Shown: in pieces, positions 34,582 through 47,312 of the stretch
Numbering within the stretch: the first letter of the stretch is position 1
Layout of the letters: every line of letters starts with the position of its first letter
Origin: Epichloe hybrida
Lineage: Eukaryota > Ascomycota > Sordariomycetes > Hypocreales > Clavicipitaceae
DNA: 64,000 nt
Direction of reading: 5' to 3'
NCBI GenBank assembly: GCA_019022495.1
Contig: JAFEKR010000031.1
Span: 1 to 64,000, forward strand
Notes under the pieces: model-generated
What the model was told of the DNA's origin: nothing
Databases searched by the model: none
The model's input: only the letters and a program-made list of their open reading frames with translations
Program-made: the position numbers and the translations under genes

Positions 34582-35728
34582 GTTTTGCTGCCATAAAGAT
34601 AAATTTACGCTCCCGGACGGCAGCGTTTGCGGCCCAGCCTGTTGAAGTTGGTGGCTTCTGTGGGAGGGGGAGTCTGAGTTTCATTCATGTTAGATGAGAT
34701 TAGGATAGCCTCATCCCAAGATTCACCCCGTACCTTTCCAAAAGTCACTCATCCACGTTTGGCTATTAACTTTCTCTCTACTTCCCAATCCATGTTGTAT
34801 TGTATTGTTCACACTTCAGGACACCCCAGACACTTCTGTGTTCATCACGATCATCGGAGCCACTTTCCTTTACTACCTTTTTTTTTTTTTTTTTTTTTTT
34901 TTTTTCCCCCACAATCAGAGCGTAACGGAGGACTCAAACCCTCAACAGCCTGCTTTGGCGGCATCAAGATCTCCAAGTTGGGTACGGACTACTGGAAGGG
35001 GCCTGTGTTCTTGAAAAGCGGGGGCGGGGTTTTGTTTCACACCGCCGACACCACCTGTTGACCGGGATAGTACAGTACAGTGGGGTGTATCTCGCCAAGT
35101 CATCGTCACCCGTCACCGTCAACGTAACCATGCACGTCCCCGCGAACGTCATGGAAGATGAAAGTTTCTTGTTCTTGCTGCTGCGCAGTGGTGGGAAAAG
35201 ACGCAACGTTGGGAATCTACCCCTTTTTTTTTTCCGACCTCGTCATGAACTGAGCAGACTTGCAAATGGTGTCCGACGAGTTTAATTCCATCATGACAAA
35301 ATTCGCAAGATCCCATGGGCCATGGCTGTCCCAAACATCTCGGGAAGCCGTCCGTGGTTGCCGAAGCCGTTTTCGGCACAAAGTCTATACTCCGTACTCC
35401 GTAGTGATGTGCCATTCTTTGAAACAGACAGTGCGAACCAAAAGTAACGACGGAAAATGACAAAGGCGCACGATGAAACAAGAGTCCTCTTCGCAACGGA
35501 ATTGGCTGGTTACTTAAACTTCCCGGGAAGTCCGAAGAAAGTAGGGCGGGCAGGGTATTAAGTCGCTTGCTTTGCTTGTTTGCCTTGCTTGCTCAAGGCC
35601 GTCCGTCCGTCCGTCCGTCCGTCGTCATTCTTATTTACATCCTCCATCCAAATCCTGCCTCATCAAATATAACGTGTCTGAACGAGAGAAAAAAAAAAAA
35701 GAGTCAACGCGCAACATCTCCAACCATC
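34582..35728. other. Intergenic, with a 28-nt T run
   Basis: The T run is 34878-34905. A second T run lies near 35223, and a GTCC tetranucleotide repeat is at 35599-35623. Two adjacent TACTCCGTA-type motifs are at 35388-35403. The end is the A-rich leader of the SDR gene. No gene supported apart from the optional 3' extension of the peptide gene (to 34697). Confidence 0.4.
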
Positions 35729-36724
35729 ATGTCGTCGTCCATCCTCAAGCTCATGACCCCGGACAAGGCCTCCATCCCCTTCGACCCCTCTACCGACATA
35801 CCCTCCCTGCAAGGCAAAGTCATCCTCGTCACGGGCGCCAACAACGGCCTCGGCAAGCAAACCATCTGCGAATTCGCAAAGCACGGCCCCAAGCAGATCT
35901 GGCTCGCTGCTCGCAACGCCGCCGCCGCGCAGAAAGTAGTCGACGAGATACACGCCGCCCTCAACCCCGACGCCGACGCCGACGCCAGTGCCTCGGTCAG
36001 AATCCTCGTCCTCGAGCTGGACCTGACCTCGTTCGCGTCGGTCAAGCGCGCCGCCCAGAGATTCACCACCGAGTCCGACCGGCTGGACATTCTCATGCTC
36101 AACGCGGGAATCATGGCCGCCGCGCCCGCCGTCACCGAGGACGGCTACGAGGTCCAGTTCGGCACAAACCACATGGGCCACGCCCTGCTCACCAAGCTCC
36201 TCCTCCCGACCCTGCAAAGGTCGGCGGCGGCCCGGGACGGCGCAGATGTGCGAGTCGTCGTGCTGAGCTCGAGGGTCGCGCACTTCCTGGCCCCCAAGCA
36301 GGGCATCCGCTTCGATTCGCTCAAGACGACGGCCGCCGACATGAAGCCCTTTGAGAGGTATGGCCAGAGCAAGCTGGCCAATGTCTTGTTCGCGCGACAG
36401 CTTGCCGCTCGTCACCCCGGCTTGACCGTCGTCTCCGTGCATCCGGGCGTCGTCAGGACGAATCTGGTCAACAGCATGTCTGGTGCGCCGTTGATGGCGA
36501 GGCTTCTGTCGCCCATTGCAAACTACTGGTTTACACCCGTCAACCAAGGGGCCAAGAACCAGCTCTGGGCCTCGGTTGCGACCTCCAATATCGACAGCGG
36601 AGAGTACTATGAGCCGGTTGGGGTGCCGGGGAAAGCTGGTAGGCTGGCGCGTAATGAGGATTGGCAAAGGAACTATGGGACTGGACTGAGAATGAACTCG
36701 GGACGTGGTCCTTGTAATACGTAG
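35729..36724 (+). CDS. Short-chain dehydrogenase/reductase, WW-oxidoreductase/retinol-dehydrogenase-like
   Basis: 331-residue, single-exon NAD(P)-dependent oxidoreductase of the classical SDR superfamily. TGANNGLG (about residues 35-42) binds the cofactor; LNAG is the structural NAG motif; YGQSK (near residue 211) is the catalytic YxxxK, with SSR before it supplying the Ser. PGVVRTNL follows, as in the family. The start at 35729 (MSSSILKLMTPDK) is chosen over an upstream in-frame ATG at 35567, which would translate the GTCC-repeat leader. Substrate not predictable. Confidence 0.9.
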   Translation: MSSSILKLMTPDKASIPFDPSTDIPSLQGKVILVTGANNGLGKQTICEFAKHGPKQIWLAARNAAAAQKVVDEIHAALNPDADADASASVRILVLELDLTSFASVKRAAQRFTTESDRLDILMLNAGIMAAAPAVTEDGYEVQFGTNHMGHALLTKLLLPTLQRSAAARDGADVRVVVLSSRVAHFLAPKQGIRFDSLKTTAADMKPFERYGQSKLANVLFARQLAARHPGLTVVSVHPGVVRTNLVNSMSGAPLMARLLSPIANYWFTPVNQGAKNQLWASVATSNIDSGEYYEPVGVPGKAGRLARNEDWQRNYGTGLRMNSGRGPCNT

Positions 36725-37168
36725 CTTTGGTTTAAATTGCTCACAGCACTAGTAGTCTGTCAACGCTAGAGTATATAACTTGCTTCCCTTCCCTCTCATT
36801 CAAAGAGCTGAAGCCAGGCGCTATATAATGTACAAGATGACCACGAAGAAACTGTTGCACGGACAAATGTCATGGCTGGGGAAGAAGGACACGACGTGAT
36901 AAGTAGGTAGTGGTCTTTTGAAAAGTATGCGAAATACGAAATTAAGACAGGAAATTAAAAAATGGAAAGGGGCAGCGTTGGCCGTACAAGTAACAACGTA
37001 GATTTCCGTTTTAAATGCGGAAGCTTACGGAGAAGGGGGGGGGAAAAAAAAAAAGAAACAAAGAAAACGACGCAAGTGAGCTGTACGTGAATGGTTATTC
37101 TTCCATCCTCGGCTATGACCAGAACCAAAACGCCATACATATAGCCGCAAAGTTACACGTGAGAACTT
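36725..37168. other. Convergent 3' flanks of SDR and VCX1
   Basis: G8/A12-rich run near 37034-37058. No gene seen. Confidence 0.4.
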
Positions 37169-39040
37169 TTAGCCAGTCCTGCCGTTGGCCATGTCAAGTT
37201 CGCTGTCGGGATACCCTGTGCACGAGATTGTCAGCGGCTTGCAATGATGAAACGGACGCAAGAAAAAAGGGGCCACACTCACAGAAAGCGCAGACAGCAA
37301 TGATAGCATAGAGACAAATTAGCAGAAATCCTTCCAACCAGTGACTCTTGCCATCGCCGATCAGATAGTTGGTCAGCAAGACGGCCACAAACATGACTGC
37401 TACTTGGAACAGGTCGAAGCTCAGATCCATGTTCTGGTTGCCCATGCACCAGCCAATAACAACCAGGAGAGGGATTAGAAACAAGGCAACCTGCATACTA
37501 GAACCAACTGCGACGCCAATCGCAAGGTCCATCTTGTCCTTGATAGCAACGGTAACCGCAGTTGCATGCTCGGCGGCATTTCCGACAATCGGCAACAGGA
37601 TCAAACCTACGAACTCTTCACTGAGACCTCCATTCGCAGTCACGGCTTCCACCGATGAAACTAATGCCTCGGCACAGAATGCTATGATGACGGTAGACAC
37701 GGTTAGTGTAGCCAAAGCCACAAAGAAGTGCAGCTGAGGATCCTCGGCCTCATCGTCTTCCTCGGCCTCCAAAAGGCGCTGGTTCATGAGCATCCTGGAC
37801 AGGCGCTGGTTCTCGTCCTTGTCAGTTATTGCATAACCCATGAGTGCGCTTGGCATGGCTAAGCCCTGTTTGACTGCTCCGTCGCCAATGCCTCTGTGAG
37901 ACCAGGGTTTTGCTGCAACCTTCTGGCTCTCTTCGTTGAAAACGGCCTGGTGTGTTTTGAGCTGGAAGAACAGGTAGGCGCTGTACACGATGAGGAGGAT
38001 AATGGAAGTGCCTCTGGACATCTTGGCAATATCGTCCTGGCCCACCCGGGGGGCTGCCTTTTCAAAAACAGATGGGACAATGACTGATGCGGCGGCGAGG
38101 GCAAGCAAAGAGGCAGCCGTCTGGGCAACAGTGTGGTTGAAATGTTGCTCCGGTCTTCGCAAGCCGCCAAAGAAGAAGCAAAAGCCCATGACGAGAAGCA
38201 AGTTGGAAAGGATGGATCCAATCAGAGATGTCTGAACAATGGCCACCTTACCATCAGCCAGGGCAATGATGGCAACGATGAGCTCGACAGCATTTCCAAA
38301 GGTAGCATTGATAAGACCACCGAGAGTTTCACCCGTGCGCAGGGCGACTTCTTCGGTGGCGTAGCTGAGCATGGCTGCCAAGGGAATGATGGCTATGAAG
38401 TTGATGACGAAAACCACAATGCCGCTGACGTTGGCGTATTTCATGGCGATGCCGGCGGGTGCAGCGAGAATGAGTATGTTGATCCACGAATTCAAAAAGG
38501 TACGCTGCAGCTGATTTGCCACGGTAAAGGGCTCCTTGGGCTGAACATGGCGAATGAGGCCCTCCTTTTTTCCTTCTTTTTTCCATTGTTATCATCGGGA
38601 GAAGTGGGTGGTTCTGGTTCTAGGCCGACAGGCGAGCCATCCGTTCTGAACCCATCATCATCCATTTTCCGATTTCTGAGTTTCCCCGCCTCGCCATCTC
38701 CCAGACAACGATCGCGCGCGGCACTTTCGCTTGTTGGCAGGTTGGTGGTACCTCTACTTCTGTTCGCCTCGTCGCTTCCCTTTCCAAGGCTGGTCACAGT
38801 GTCGGCATTCGAAGGGGGGTTGCCGGGCATTGCACTGCTTGGTGTCGGTGCCGTGACTGCGTGGGTGAGTCCTTCGCCGTTGTTGTGCCCATCCTGTGCT
38901 TCCAACTGTCCCCCGGCCCATGTTTCTCGACGCTTGTCACGGTTGCCCCAAGATACGTGACGGAAAGGGTTCCACTGATCGGCTTGGGATCGATGAATGG
39001 TGTGCGCCGCGCGCTTGTTCTTGAAATGATTGACTACCAT
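37169..39040 (-). CDS. VCX1: Vacuolar Ca2+/H+ exchanger Vcx1-like (CaCA family)
   Basis: Moves cytosolic Ca2+ into the vacuole in exchange for protons. The core has about 11 membrane segments and the paired signatures GNAVELIVAIIALADGK and GNAAEHATAVTVAIKDK. An acidic loop (LLEAEEDDEAEDPQ) lies between the halves. The C-terminal exon 37215-37169 is joined through a 67-nt GTGAGT...CACAG intron and ends WYPDSELDMANGRTG. The core reads upstream in frame as GLIRHVQPKEPFTVANQLQR, typical of the family. The hydrophilic N-terminus (from about 39040, MVVNHFKNKRAAHTIHRSQA) is in another frame. The two frames meet in A-rich DNA at 38566-38592. The N-terminal start is uncertain; a GTAAGT donor after a short ATG frame at about 39676 hints at a further 5' exon. 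Confidence 0.85.
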
Positions 39041-41042
39041 GGCGATTAAAGTCGCAACAACTGTTAGCCATGCGCCAGTGTAAAGAGGGCCGGAGAATAA
39101 AAGGTATACAGAATGGAGGGAGGTTGGGAAATAAAAATAAAGTCGAAATTTCCCCAAAGATTTCGGGTTCTGTCTTGTTCAGGGATCCTGAGACCAGAAA
39201 CTCGAGGGGCCATGAACCACGATCCGCAGCGACACCGACCGACTCTGTGTGGGAAATACTGGGACGAACAGGGCCCAATGCTTGTTCTTGCATGCCGTCA
39301 AGAACATGCGGGTGATGAACGGGTCATGTTTGCACCGTTGTCAATGAGGCTGTGCTCGATGATGGCCGGTCGAGTGCATGAAGGACGAGTTGAGTGAAGA
39401 TGAGTTTGGCACCGCATCCGAGGGCCCTTGTAGCCCTTGCCGTGTTCATTGTAAAAGCCACCGCAAACGTGATGACTTGTTGAGTGAATTACTTGGCTTT
39501 GATGGCATCGATTTTTGTCGAACCTTGGACGAGGCACTGTGTGGCTTGCTGCAAGTGACAACGACGACGACGACGGACCAAGGAGAGGGAAAGGGGTGAG
39601 GGTGATAGTGACAATGATGTGATGAATTGAGAAGGCAAAAAACACAAACAAGAAGCATTACTTACAAGAAGTCATGTTGACAGAGATGGGGAAATGTCTG
39701 GTCCTTTCCTGTCCCTGGCTGCTTTCCCTGGCTGCTTTGGCACGTCGTCAAGATTCGCCTATGAATAAATAACTCGCCCTCGAAACCCATATGGCAAGCG
39801 TACGGAGTACAAAAGAGCTGCGTCAGGATCGAGGCTGGTGACTGAAAATGGACGGGGTTGAGCGCCTTGCTTCGATATTAACGCGTCCAGGCTTCACCGA
39901 GCCGATGCGATGGCGAATGGCGAGTGGCGAGTGTCACTGATGCCAACAACAAGGTTGTTTTTTTGTTGGGCAGTGACTGTGCGTGGGACAACAAACGAGC
40001 CCAAAGCCCAAAATTAGTCCGTACCAGAGGACCAGAGGACCAGAGGACCAGAGGACCAGAGGGAGCGAGTGGTCAATTTGGCAGCTCATTCCAGAACAGA
40101 CGGGTCCGTCCCTGCTCCTCCTCCGCTTTGACTCCGTGCCAGTATCATCTGCTTGTCTTTTGGGTTTTTTACATGTACGGACTAGAAACGAGCAGGCGAG
40201 GTATGCATGCTAGGCACATACATCTAGCCAAGCCCGTTCAGCGCCGGCACACAACGTGGTGCAAAGTGCATGTGGCTGCTGCCTCCTTTGAGATCCTTCG
40301 AGATCAAGTCGTCAGCCAACCCAACCACTGCTCTGCACGTTGGTGGCTTGCATCCAGCCCGCATGCGCCTCCAGTCGTCTTTTGCGTCTTTTGCGTCTTT
40401 TGTACACTACATGTACGGTCCGTCGGTCCGTAATCCGTACACCCCCTGAATTATTTTAGAAATAAGGGAGACAGGGGCTAAGATTAAAAGGTACCTTTTA
40501 TTACTAATAACCTATAGAAACGGATGTGTTCTTTCATAGCGCTATATACCCTGTCCATTTTCCTTGTAGCTCTTTAATAATAATAGTATTGATCCGTACT
40601 TATAGCTGATTACAGCTGCTAGAGAGGAACGAAAAACTGGGGCACGTAGATTTGTAAAATAACCTAGGGGGTATCAATGATTGACGTCAAGTTGATACGG
40701 AGCACCCCGCCTATATTACTCTTTCTACCTATACGGAGTAGTCCCTCATCTCCGTCTAGAGAAAATAACAGCGACGTATTGATTCTATGTCAAGTGTGAT
40801 AGTATACAGTCGGTCCCGTTTCTGAAAAAGAGCACGTATCTGCCCAACGCCGCCCAACGCCGCCCACTCCGCCCACTCCGCCCACTCCGCCGCTCCCTCA
40901 TCCTCTTTAGATGGGCCCATATAGTTACTATCGCCTTGTCATGAACATCATCATCTACCCACATGTGCACATCATAAACCGTCGATGATCCATCCCCCCA
41001 TATATCGTCTTATTTAAACGTGTTTGGTTTGTCTTCTTCCCT
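39041..41042. other. Intergenic between VCX1 and SCC2 (3' end)
   Basis: VCX1 upstream flank, then a 9-bp minisatellite (40025-40063), an AT-rich tract (40440-40700) and a CCGCCCACT-type short repeat (40852-40890). TACGGAGTA copies are at 39801 and 40732. No gene supported. Confidence 0.4.
40025..40063. repeat. 9-bp minisatellite, unit CCAGAGGAC
   Basis: Four to five near-perfect tandem copies of CCAGAGGAC, ending CCAGAGGGAG. Confidence 0.85.
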
Positions 41043-44000
41043 TCAAACCCAGTCTCCGTCTGCGTCTCCTTCATCACTATCCGCGTTTTGTTTGGGTGGT
41101 CTTCCTCTTTTGCGCGGCTGCTGTGAGTTTGACCGCGCTCTCTTCTTTCTTCCTCCTGGCGTCCCAGCCGCTTTTCTTTTGCGGCCTCTCTCACCACTCT
41201 CGTCATCCTCTTCTCCCTCGCCTGGTGTGCTCGGTCCGTCCATCTCCATCTCGTCTTCTTCATTCACCACTTTGAACTCCTTGTCGACGTTCATCAGTTC
41301 CACGAATGCCTTGCACTTTTGTGCCATGGTTTCCTGGCTGGATAGCCCGCTCATGTGAGACTCAATTTCTTCCCAAACTCTCTCGCCGTGCACACCCTGC
41401 GCCTTCACGGGCATCTTGTTTAGGTCCTTGGCCAAGGCTTTGGCACGATTGTCGTGGCGATTCGTTCCCATACCGAAAAATCTGCGCAAATGTGTTCGTA
41501 CCTCCCAAAGTGAGAGAAGAATGATAGATCCAGCAGTCAGTTGGCGTAGTCGTTGCGGTTCCACTGACAGTACAGGAGCTGCAGCAGTGGAAGCTGATGC
41601 CTCGGCTGGTGGTTCGACAAATGCTCCTTCTGTTGACACAGCCGTCACTGAGTCCGGCGCAACTGCGGGTGCCGGTTGTTCTGGCTGATCGAGATCCATA
41701 CGAACATTGAACAGCTCATATTCTATTGCTTGAGCGACCGCAGCTCCTGTGCCGGCTACAATTTTCTCAATCTTGTTGACTGTAGTCTGAAGCTCTCCCA
41801 CAGTTTGGTATTCGAAAAAGGCTAGATTTTCTGCAATGAAGCGTGAAAAGTCGACATGATGTGGCATGTTCTCGTTAGCATTCAGCCTCGCCAGGTCAAA
41901 ATCTACCTGGCCAACAAACTTTTCCAGGAACCGTTGCCGATTCTTCATCTTGCTAATCTTCAAAACTTCCATCAGCAAATGAAGCTTTGACTGGAACGGG
42001 TCCATGGTGGCACCATGTGAATCCTTGACGACATCACGTTGATAGTTGTACGCAGACTGTACAGCCTTGACGTATTCCCTTTCTAGCACAGTCTCGTGTT
42101 TCTCGTGAAGAGATCGGTGTTCCAAGTACGCAAGTTCAGCGATTTTTCTGTTAGCAGACGTCTCGAGGGTGATCAAGGTTACACCCGTTTCCTTCGGATG
42201 CGTCAAGCCTTGGCGATTGATGCTGCCGAGAACTTCCATGGCCAAAAAGGCATGTTCATCTTGGCTAGACAACGCGATCCGAGTGATGTCTTTGAGAAAC
42301 CGCTGCGTAGTGGCACTAGCAACATCGTCAAAATTGGTGCCTCCCATAACAGTCAATTCCTTCTTTTCCTCTTTCGTGGAATCTTCTGCGGCTGCTTCGG
42401 ATCTCTTTTCTTCCGTAACGAGAAATTCTTTAAAAGATCGCAGAATCATGGTTTCCAGAATGGGAACCTTGTCTTGGAAGACTTGTTGGAAAGCAGTGTA
42501 AACCTTGGCCAGTACATAGTTGCGAGGCCAGGACTGGCAAACAAGCCCGATGGCCTCGATGGATGCCTTTCGAGCTTCCAATGACTGTTGAGGTGAGGCA
42601 AATGGAGACAAAATGTCCACGATTAATTTGGGTACCGAGTCACCTTTCCAGCCGGGGAATTTATCTCTGAAAATTTGAACCTGTTTGTCCAGATCACAAT
42701 GTTTGCCGACGCTACCAACAATAATGGAATATGCAGCGAGGAGATTGAGCCGTTTGGCGTCGAGCGGTGCCTTGGTCAGTCGCTGGATTGCCATCAAACT
42801 GGACGCGACGAGATTGCCCAGAGGCGCGAAATCTTTGAGCAGCTCACAAACCGTATGTGCACATGCAATCAAGTCATCGAGTGCTCCCCGAGACGAGATT
42901 TTCCCGATGCCTTTAAGAAGTTGCAGTCTCACCTCAGCAAGAAATTCTTTGTGAACGGTGGGAAGCTGCGGTAATACCCGTTTGTAAATAACGGTTACCG
43001 CTCTAAACGCTGCCAATTCTTCAGCCCCGGTGAAACTGGCAAGTTGCGATTTCAAAAGTCTGATCTGCTCCAGACTGAACAGCTTCGGGTCAGCTTTTGC
43101 AAAGATTGTAAGCACCTGAAGGGCGTCACGGCCACAAGGCACACTGGCATTTTCTGATTCTGGGTTGTCGATTAACCCAAACATGGTCCCAACGAGTCGC
43201 GAACAAACACCAAATGGGCCTTGGCCCTCGGGAGGCTTGTTCTGAGGCTTGAGAATTGTCTGAAAAACTTTATCCAGAACCTCTGTCACGGTGCCACCCT
43301 TGACAGTCTGTATGATCAGTGCAACATGTTCCGAGAGAGAGGTTTCGAAGCTAGCAGTGTTCTCGTGGGCATAAAATGGTGCAAACCAAACCTCTTCAAT
43401 CATTTGCCGAGCTAGATCGCGTACACCTTCGTCCGGATCTTGAACTCGACGCAAGAGACCATTCGCAATGGCACTCCGTAAGACTTTGCTCCGGTTCCGC
43501 AAATAGATATCACGAGCCAGTTTCATTGCTCGCTTTCGCACGCCAACACCGGCGTCCTGGAACCGGTCTATGATCTTGGGCATCAGCGATGGTTCCAAGA
43601 CGGGTCGCATGCTAATGCAGCTACCCAATAACCCAAGCGCTGAATCTCTGACTTGGGTAGACGAGTCACTGGCACAGTCGAGGATGAGCTGAATGACACT
43701 TGAGTCGCCATCTAGGATAGATGGATCAGTCTCGAGTACTTGGTTCACACTTTTCAAGCTTTTGCTTCGCACTGTAGCTTGGTCGCTGGCCATAGAACCT
43801 AGAAGAATGTTGAGAATTTTGCCAAATGATTCGCAAAAGGTGGACCGTAGCACAATTATTGAAAAAGCAAATTTGGCCACGTTTGCCGGAATGACTTTGA
43901 ACGTGTATTCACTCGAAAGCCAGGTTCGATCCTCCATCATCATTCGCAAACGATACGCTGAGCGTCCGAGCTCCCTTTTCCGCTGAGAGTCCTCATCCTG

Positions 44001-46749
44001 GGTGTTATCGTAAGTTGTGTGGACTCTAGTCGCCCAATCTAGGACCAGAAAGGTCACAGAACTGGATATATGCGGATCATCGGAGCTTTTTTCTTGTAGA
44101 TACTCGAGAGCACCTCGATATGGTCCCGACCAGGCAACGATGTGCTCCATGGGACACCTTTGCTCGAGACAATGAGTGGCAAGATCTGAAAGGTACCGCG
44201 CATATTCACCGGCATCGCTGTTTTCAAAAGTGCTGGCGGTTTTCTTAATATGAGAACGAAGACGGGAAATAGCGGCACTCATCGTTCCTAGGAGCTCCAA
44301 AGCCATGTTCTTCGCGGGAGCTGCGGTCTTTGGTGCTTCAAACAACTGCACCATCATTACCATCAGCAATCGTAGCAGCAACTCGGCCGACGGCCAGTCA
44401 GGTAGATAAAGACAAGTCGTGAAGTCATCCACGAAAAGGTCCAGCAGGTTGCGATACGGTGTATCTCCTGATTTCGTGGAACCCATAGCACGCTTCACGA
44501 TGAAGTTGATGACATAGGAGGCATTACGCATGGCAGTATCATTCAATGGAGCTGCGAGAGCTTCCAGTTCTTGGATTGCCACAGCTGGTTGCTGTGCGCC
44601 CTGTTCCTCGCTCACGATTGTGGCGGTTACCTGAGCTCGTGGTAGTTGTCGCTCGTCTTGCTCATCTTCTCCAAGTTCATCTGTATTCATAGCATGGATG
44701 TTGGAGCTTTTGCCAGAGGCATCCCCGCCCCCAACTCGCCCAGAGCTAGCTTGAACGAGCCGCATGATGAGAGCTGATACAGGCTGGATACTGCCTCCAT
44801 CAGCTAGCTTGAACTGTCTGGAGCTAAGCTTCCCAACTGGTAGCTTCTCCAATGAAGTCAAAATGTCGTCAATAATTCCTTGTCGTTGTTCAGGCTTAAT
44901 CAGGAAAATCTGACACAGCATATCCATGGCAACGGAGCGAATGCCATCAAATTTTTGCAAACCGATCGCTGAGTCCTTTTCGAGATACGCATTCTCCACG
45001 AATATCAACCTCGAAGCCGTGAATTCGAGCGTGTTGATGACGGACTCAGATAACTCGATTTTTGTGATGAGCTCGGCCAGAAGCACCGACAACTTCTGGC
45101 AGCATACGAAGATTGAGGCAATCGTTTTCTTGTGCTTCTGTATGAGCTTGAAAAGGCTACCAGGGGTGCCCGAATTCCGGAGCTCGACCAAAGGCATCAC
45201 GACGTCTTCGGTCACGGCCTTGAATATGTTGACGCACTTGGTGATAATGCTTTCAGAGTACAGCTGCTTGTCTTCACGGCAGCCAGATAGTATTCTGAGG
45301 CATGTTCGCGCAGATTTCAAGGCAGTCTCCACTTCATTCAGCTGCTTGACCCAGACTTGAACAGCTGTCTCATCCCAGCTCTCGTCCACACGAATATCAA
45401 GACCATCCGCTTGTTTCAGGCTGGCTTCACTGAGCTTCATCACCCTAAGAAGGTTTTCCAAAGGAACAGAATCAAAGCTTTTCAGGCTGATGACTTTCTG
45501 AAGTGCAGTGTGCATCTTCTGCTGCGTTGCAGCTGTCATTGCAGCTTCCTGGTCATTCGTTATCGTAATGACATGATCCAGCCCAGGTTCCATAGCCAAG
45601 GCACTGCCCGCGGCAGAAAATACGGAACGCATCAGTTTTTCTAGAGCATCAACCGCCGCCTCGCCACGTTGACGTTGATCAAGACTTGTTCCGATGACAG
45701 CTTGGTTTTCCCCAAACGCTTCCCTTTCCTTCCTTCTGACTGACAGATTTTCTGGGGCGTCTGGAGCGACCGAGTACTCAATATAATCGCCAGCATTGAG
45801 TCCAGCCCCGGGCAGTTCGATTCGAAAATCCGGGTTCTTGACAACGATAGAATCTTGCGATGCCAACTGGGCTTGGGTATATTGTCGAGCCTCAACGACT
45901 AATTGCTCTGATGGAGTGACAGTATTCTGCTGGTCGGGCTGATCGAAGTCTGGAATTTCGTTGTAGGACGAACGGTCGAAAGGTTTCGAAGGTATAGCCA
46001 CTTCTATCCTGGGATGCAAAGTTCCATTGCTGATCGGAACGGGAGGCTTTGGCAGAGAAGGAGTTGTTGGTGTCTGGTGACACGCGGGGTTGCTTGATCG
46101 ATCTGAATCTCCGTTTGCGACTTTGGGGCTGGAAGTATTTGGCTTTGTCGCCTTGAAGAAACTACCCACCCTCTCGTATACTGCTTTCGCAAGAGGTGAC
46201 AGATTTTCGGATGTGCTTTTGCGCCGGCTCGATGATGAACTCAGCGGTCTCCCTTGAGGCACGGATGGAAATTTACTAACGAGACGTTAGAATTGCTAAC
46301 TAGCATGTAAACGCGTGAGGTTGCACCAACTATTGAGTCCTTTTCGATGGTTTCAGATCGTGCAGTACATGATCAACGGTTTGTTTTAGATTCTTAGGAC
46401 CGTTTGGTGAGTTTGTTGCCTCGTAATTCACTTTATCAAAGTCTTGCGTCGGGTATAAATCTCTGATACCCAAAGCCGGTGACCCAGAGCCGACATTAGG
46501 GTCTGGAATGATGTCTGGGCAGTTTCTGTCAGCCAAATTGAAATTGAGTTGCTTCAATCCCCTGGAGTTCCAAGAACAAAAAAAGTCCTTACCAGGTAGG
46601 AAGGGTACTGTAGAGGTTTGTGGTGAATAAGGCAATGACTCCTGTAGAGTGAATGGTCGAGCGAGATTATTGTTCAGTACTCCGGAAGTTTGCCGCGTTT
46701 CAACCCCATTCTTGGGGCCGTTTGTATTGTACGGAGCCATGTCTGCCAT
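41043..46749 (-). CDS. SCC2: Cohesin loading factor Scc2 (Mis4/NIPBL)
   Basis: Large HEAT-repeat protein, about 1857 residues, that with Scc4 loads cohesin on chromatin. Exon 1 is 46749-46593 (starts MADMAPYNTNGPKNGVETRQ), exon 2 is 46514-46331 and exon 3 is 46275-41043. Introns of 78 and 55 nt have donors GTAAGG and GTTGGT and acceptors CCCAG and GTTAG; all phases close. The joints give PFLP/DIIPDPNVGSG and KRTQY/KFPSVPQGRPLSSSSS. Conserved HEAT blocks run through the middle and C-terminal two-thirds, including LEPSLMPKIIDRFQDAGVGV and GICSRLVGTMFGLIDNP-like sequence. The C-terminus is highly charged, with an AT-hook-like RKRGRPPK. The start could be the second Met three codons on. Confidence 0.93.
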
Positions 46750-47312
46750 GTTGTAGGTCGTTACAATAGGGGAACCAGTCAGGCATGGTCGAGGGCAAGT
46801 GCCGTCCGGTTTCGTCGCATTAGGCAGGCACAACCGCAGGAGACAGACAATAGGCTAGACAACTGCGGCGCCAGCAACAGAGCCCCGTGGCGCAAAGCCG
46901 GCCAAAACACTGGCAAGCCTCCGTCAGTCGGGAAATAAGTACTGCGCAGGAAAGCAATAGCTATGAGAGGTTCATGGAGAGCGATTGAGGACGCAAAGAG
47001 AGGCGTTCGATGGGCTGGAGCCAACATGGGGAAACAATTGCGACGACGGGATGCCCAGGCAACCTGCTTGCCTGGCGGGTGGATGACATGGGTCCACGAC
47101 CCGATCGTATCTGGCCAATCAGAACTTTTTCCTGTCGCCCCCGTCCTGTCCCTTGCTTAATCAGTTTATCCGTGCGCAAGAAAATGTTGTGATAAGCTTG
47201 TCAGTGTAGAAATGGAGAATGCGACAAGCCAAAATTCTTTTGAGTCAAATCTGCAGCGTCTCTAGCTCGAGTTCGACCACGCTCACCCGAATTCAGCAAT
47301 TACGAATAAGAG
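46750..47312. promoter_or_regulatory. Divergent promoter region, SCC2 / RPA12
   Basis: 563-bp gap between two divergent starts. No gene and no specific binding site recognised. Confidence 0.45.

Noticed and set aside
35572..36354. 260-codon plus-strand frame overlapping the SDR gene
   Set aside because: Out-of-frame shadow with Arg/Pro-rich composition; the SDR motifs are in the other frame.
35663..36667. 334-codon open frame on the minus strand
   Set aside because: Exactly antisense to the SDR coding sequence and explained by its GC-rich codon usage; no domain.
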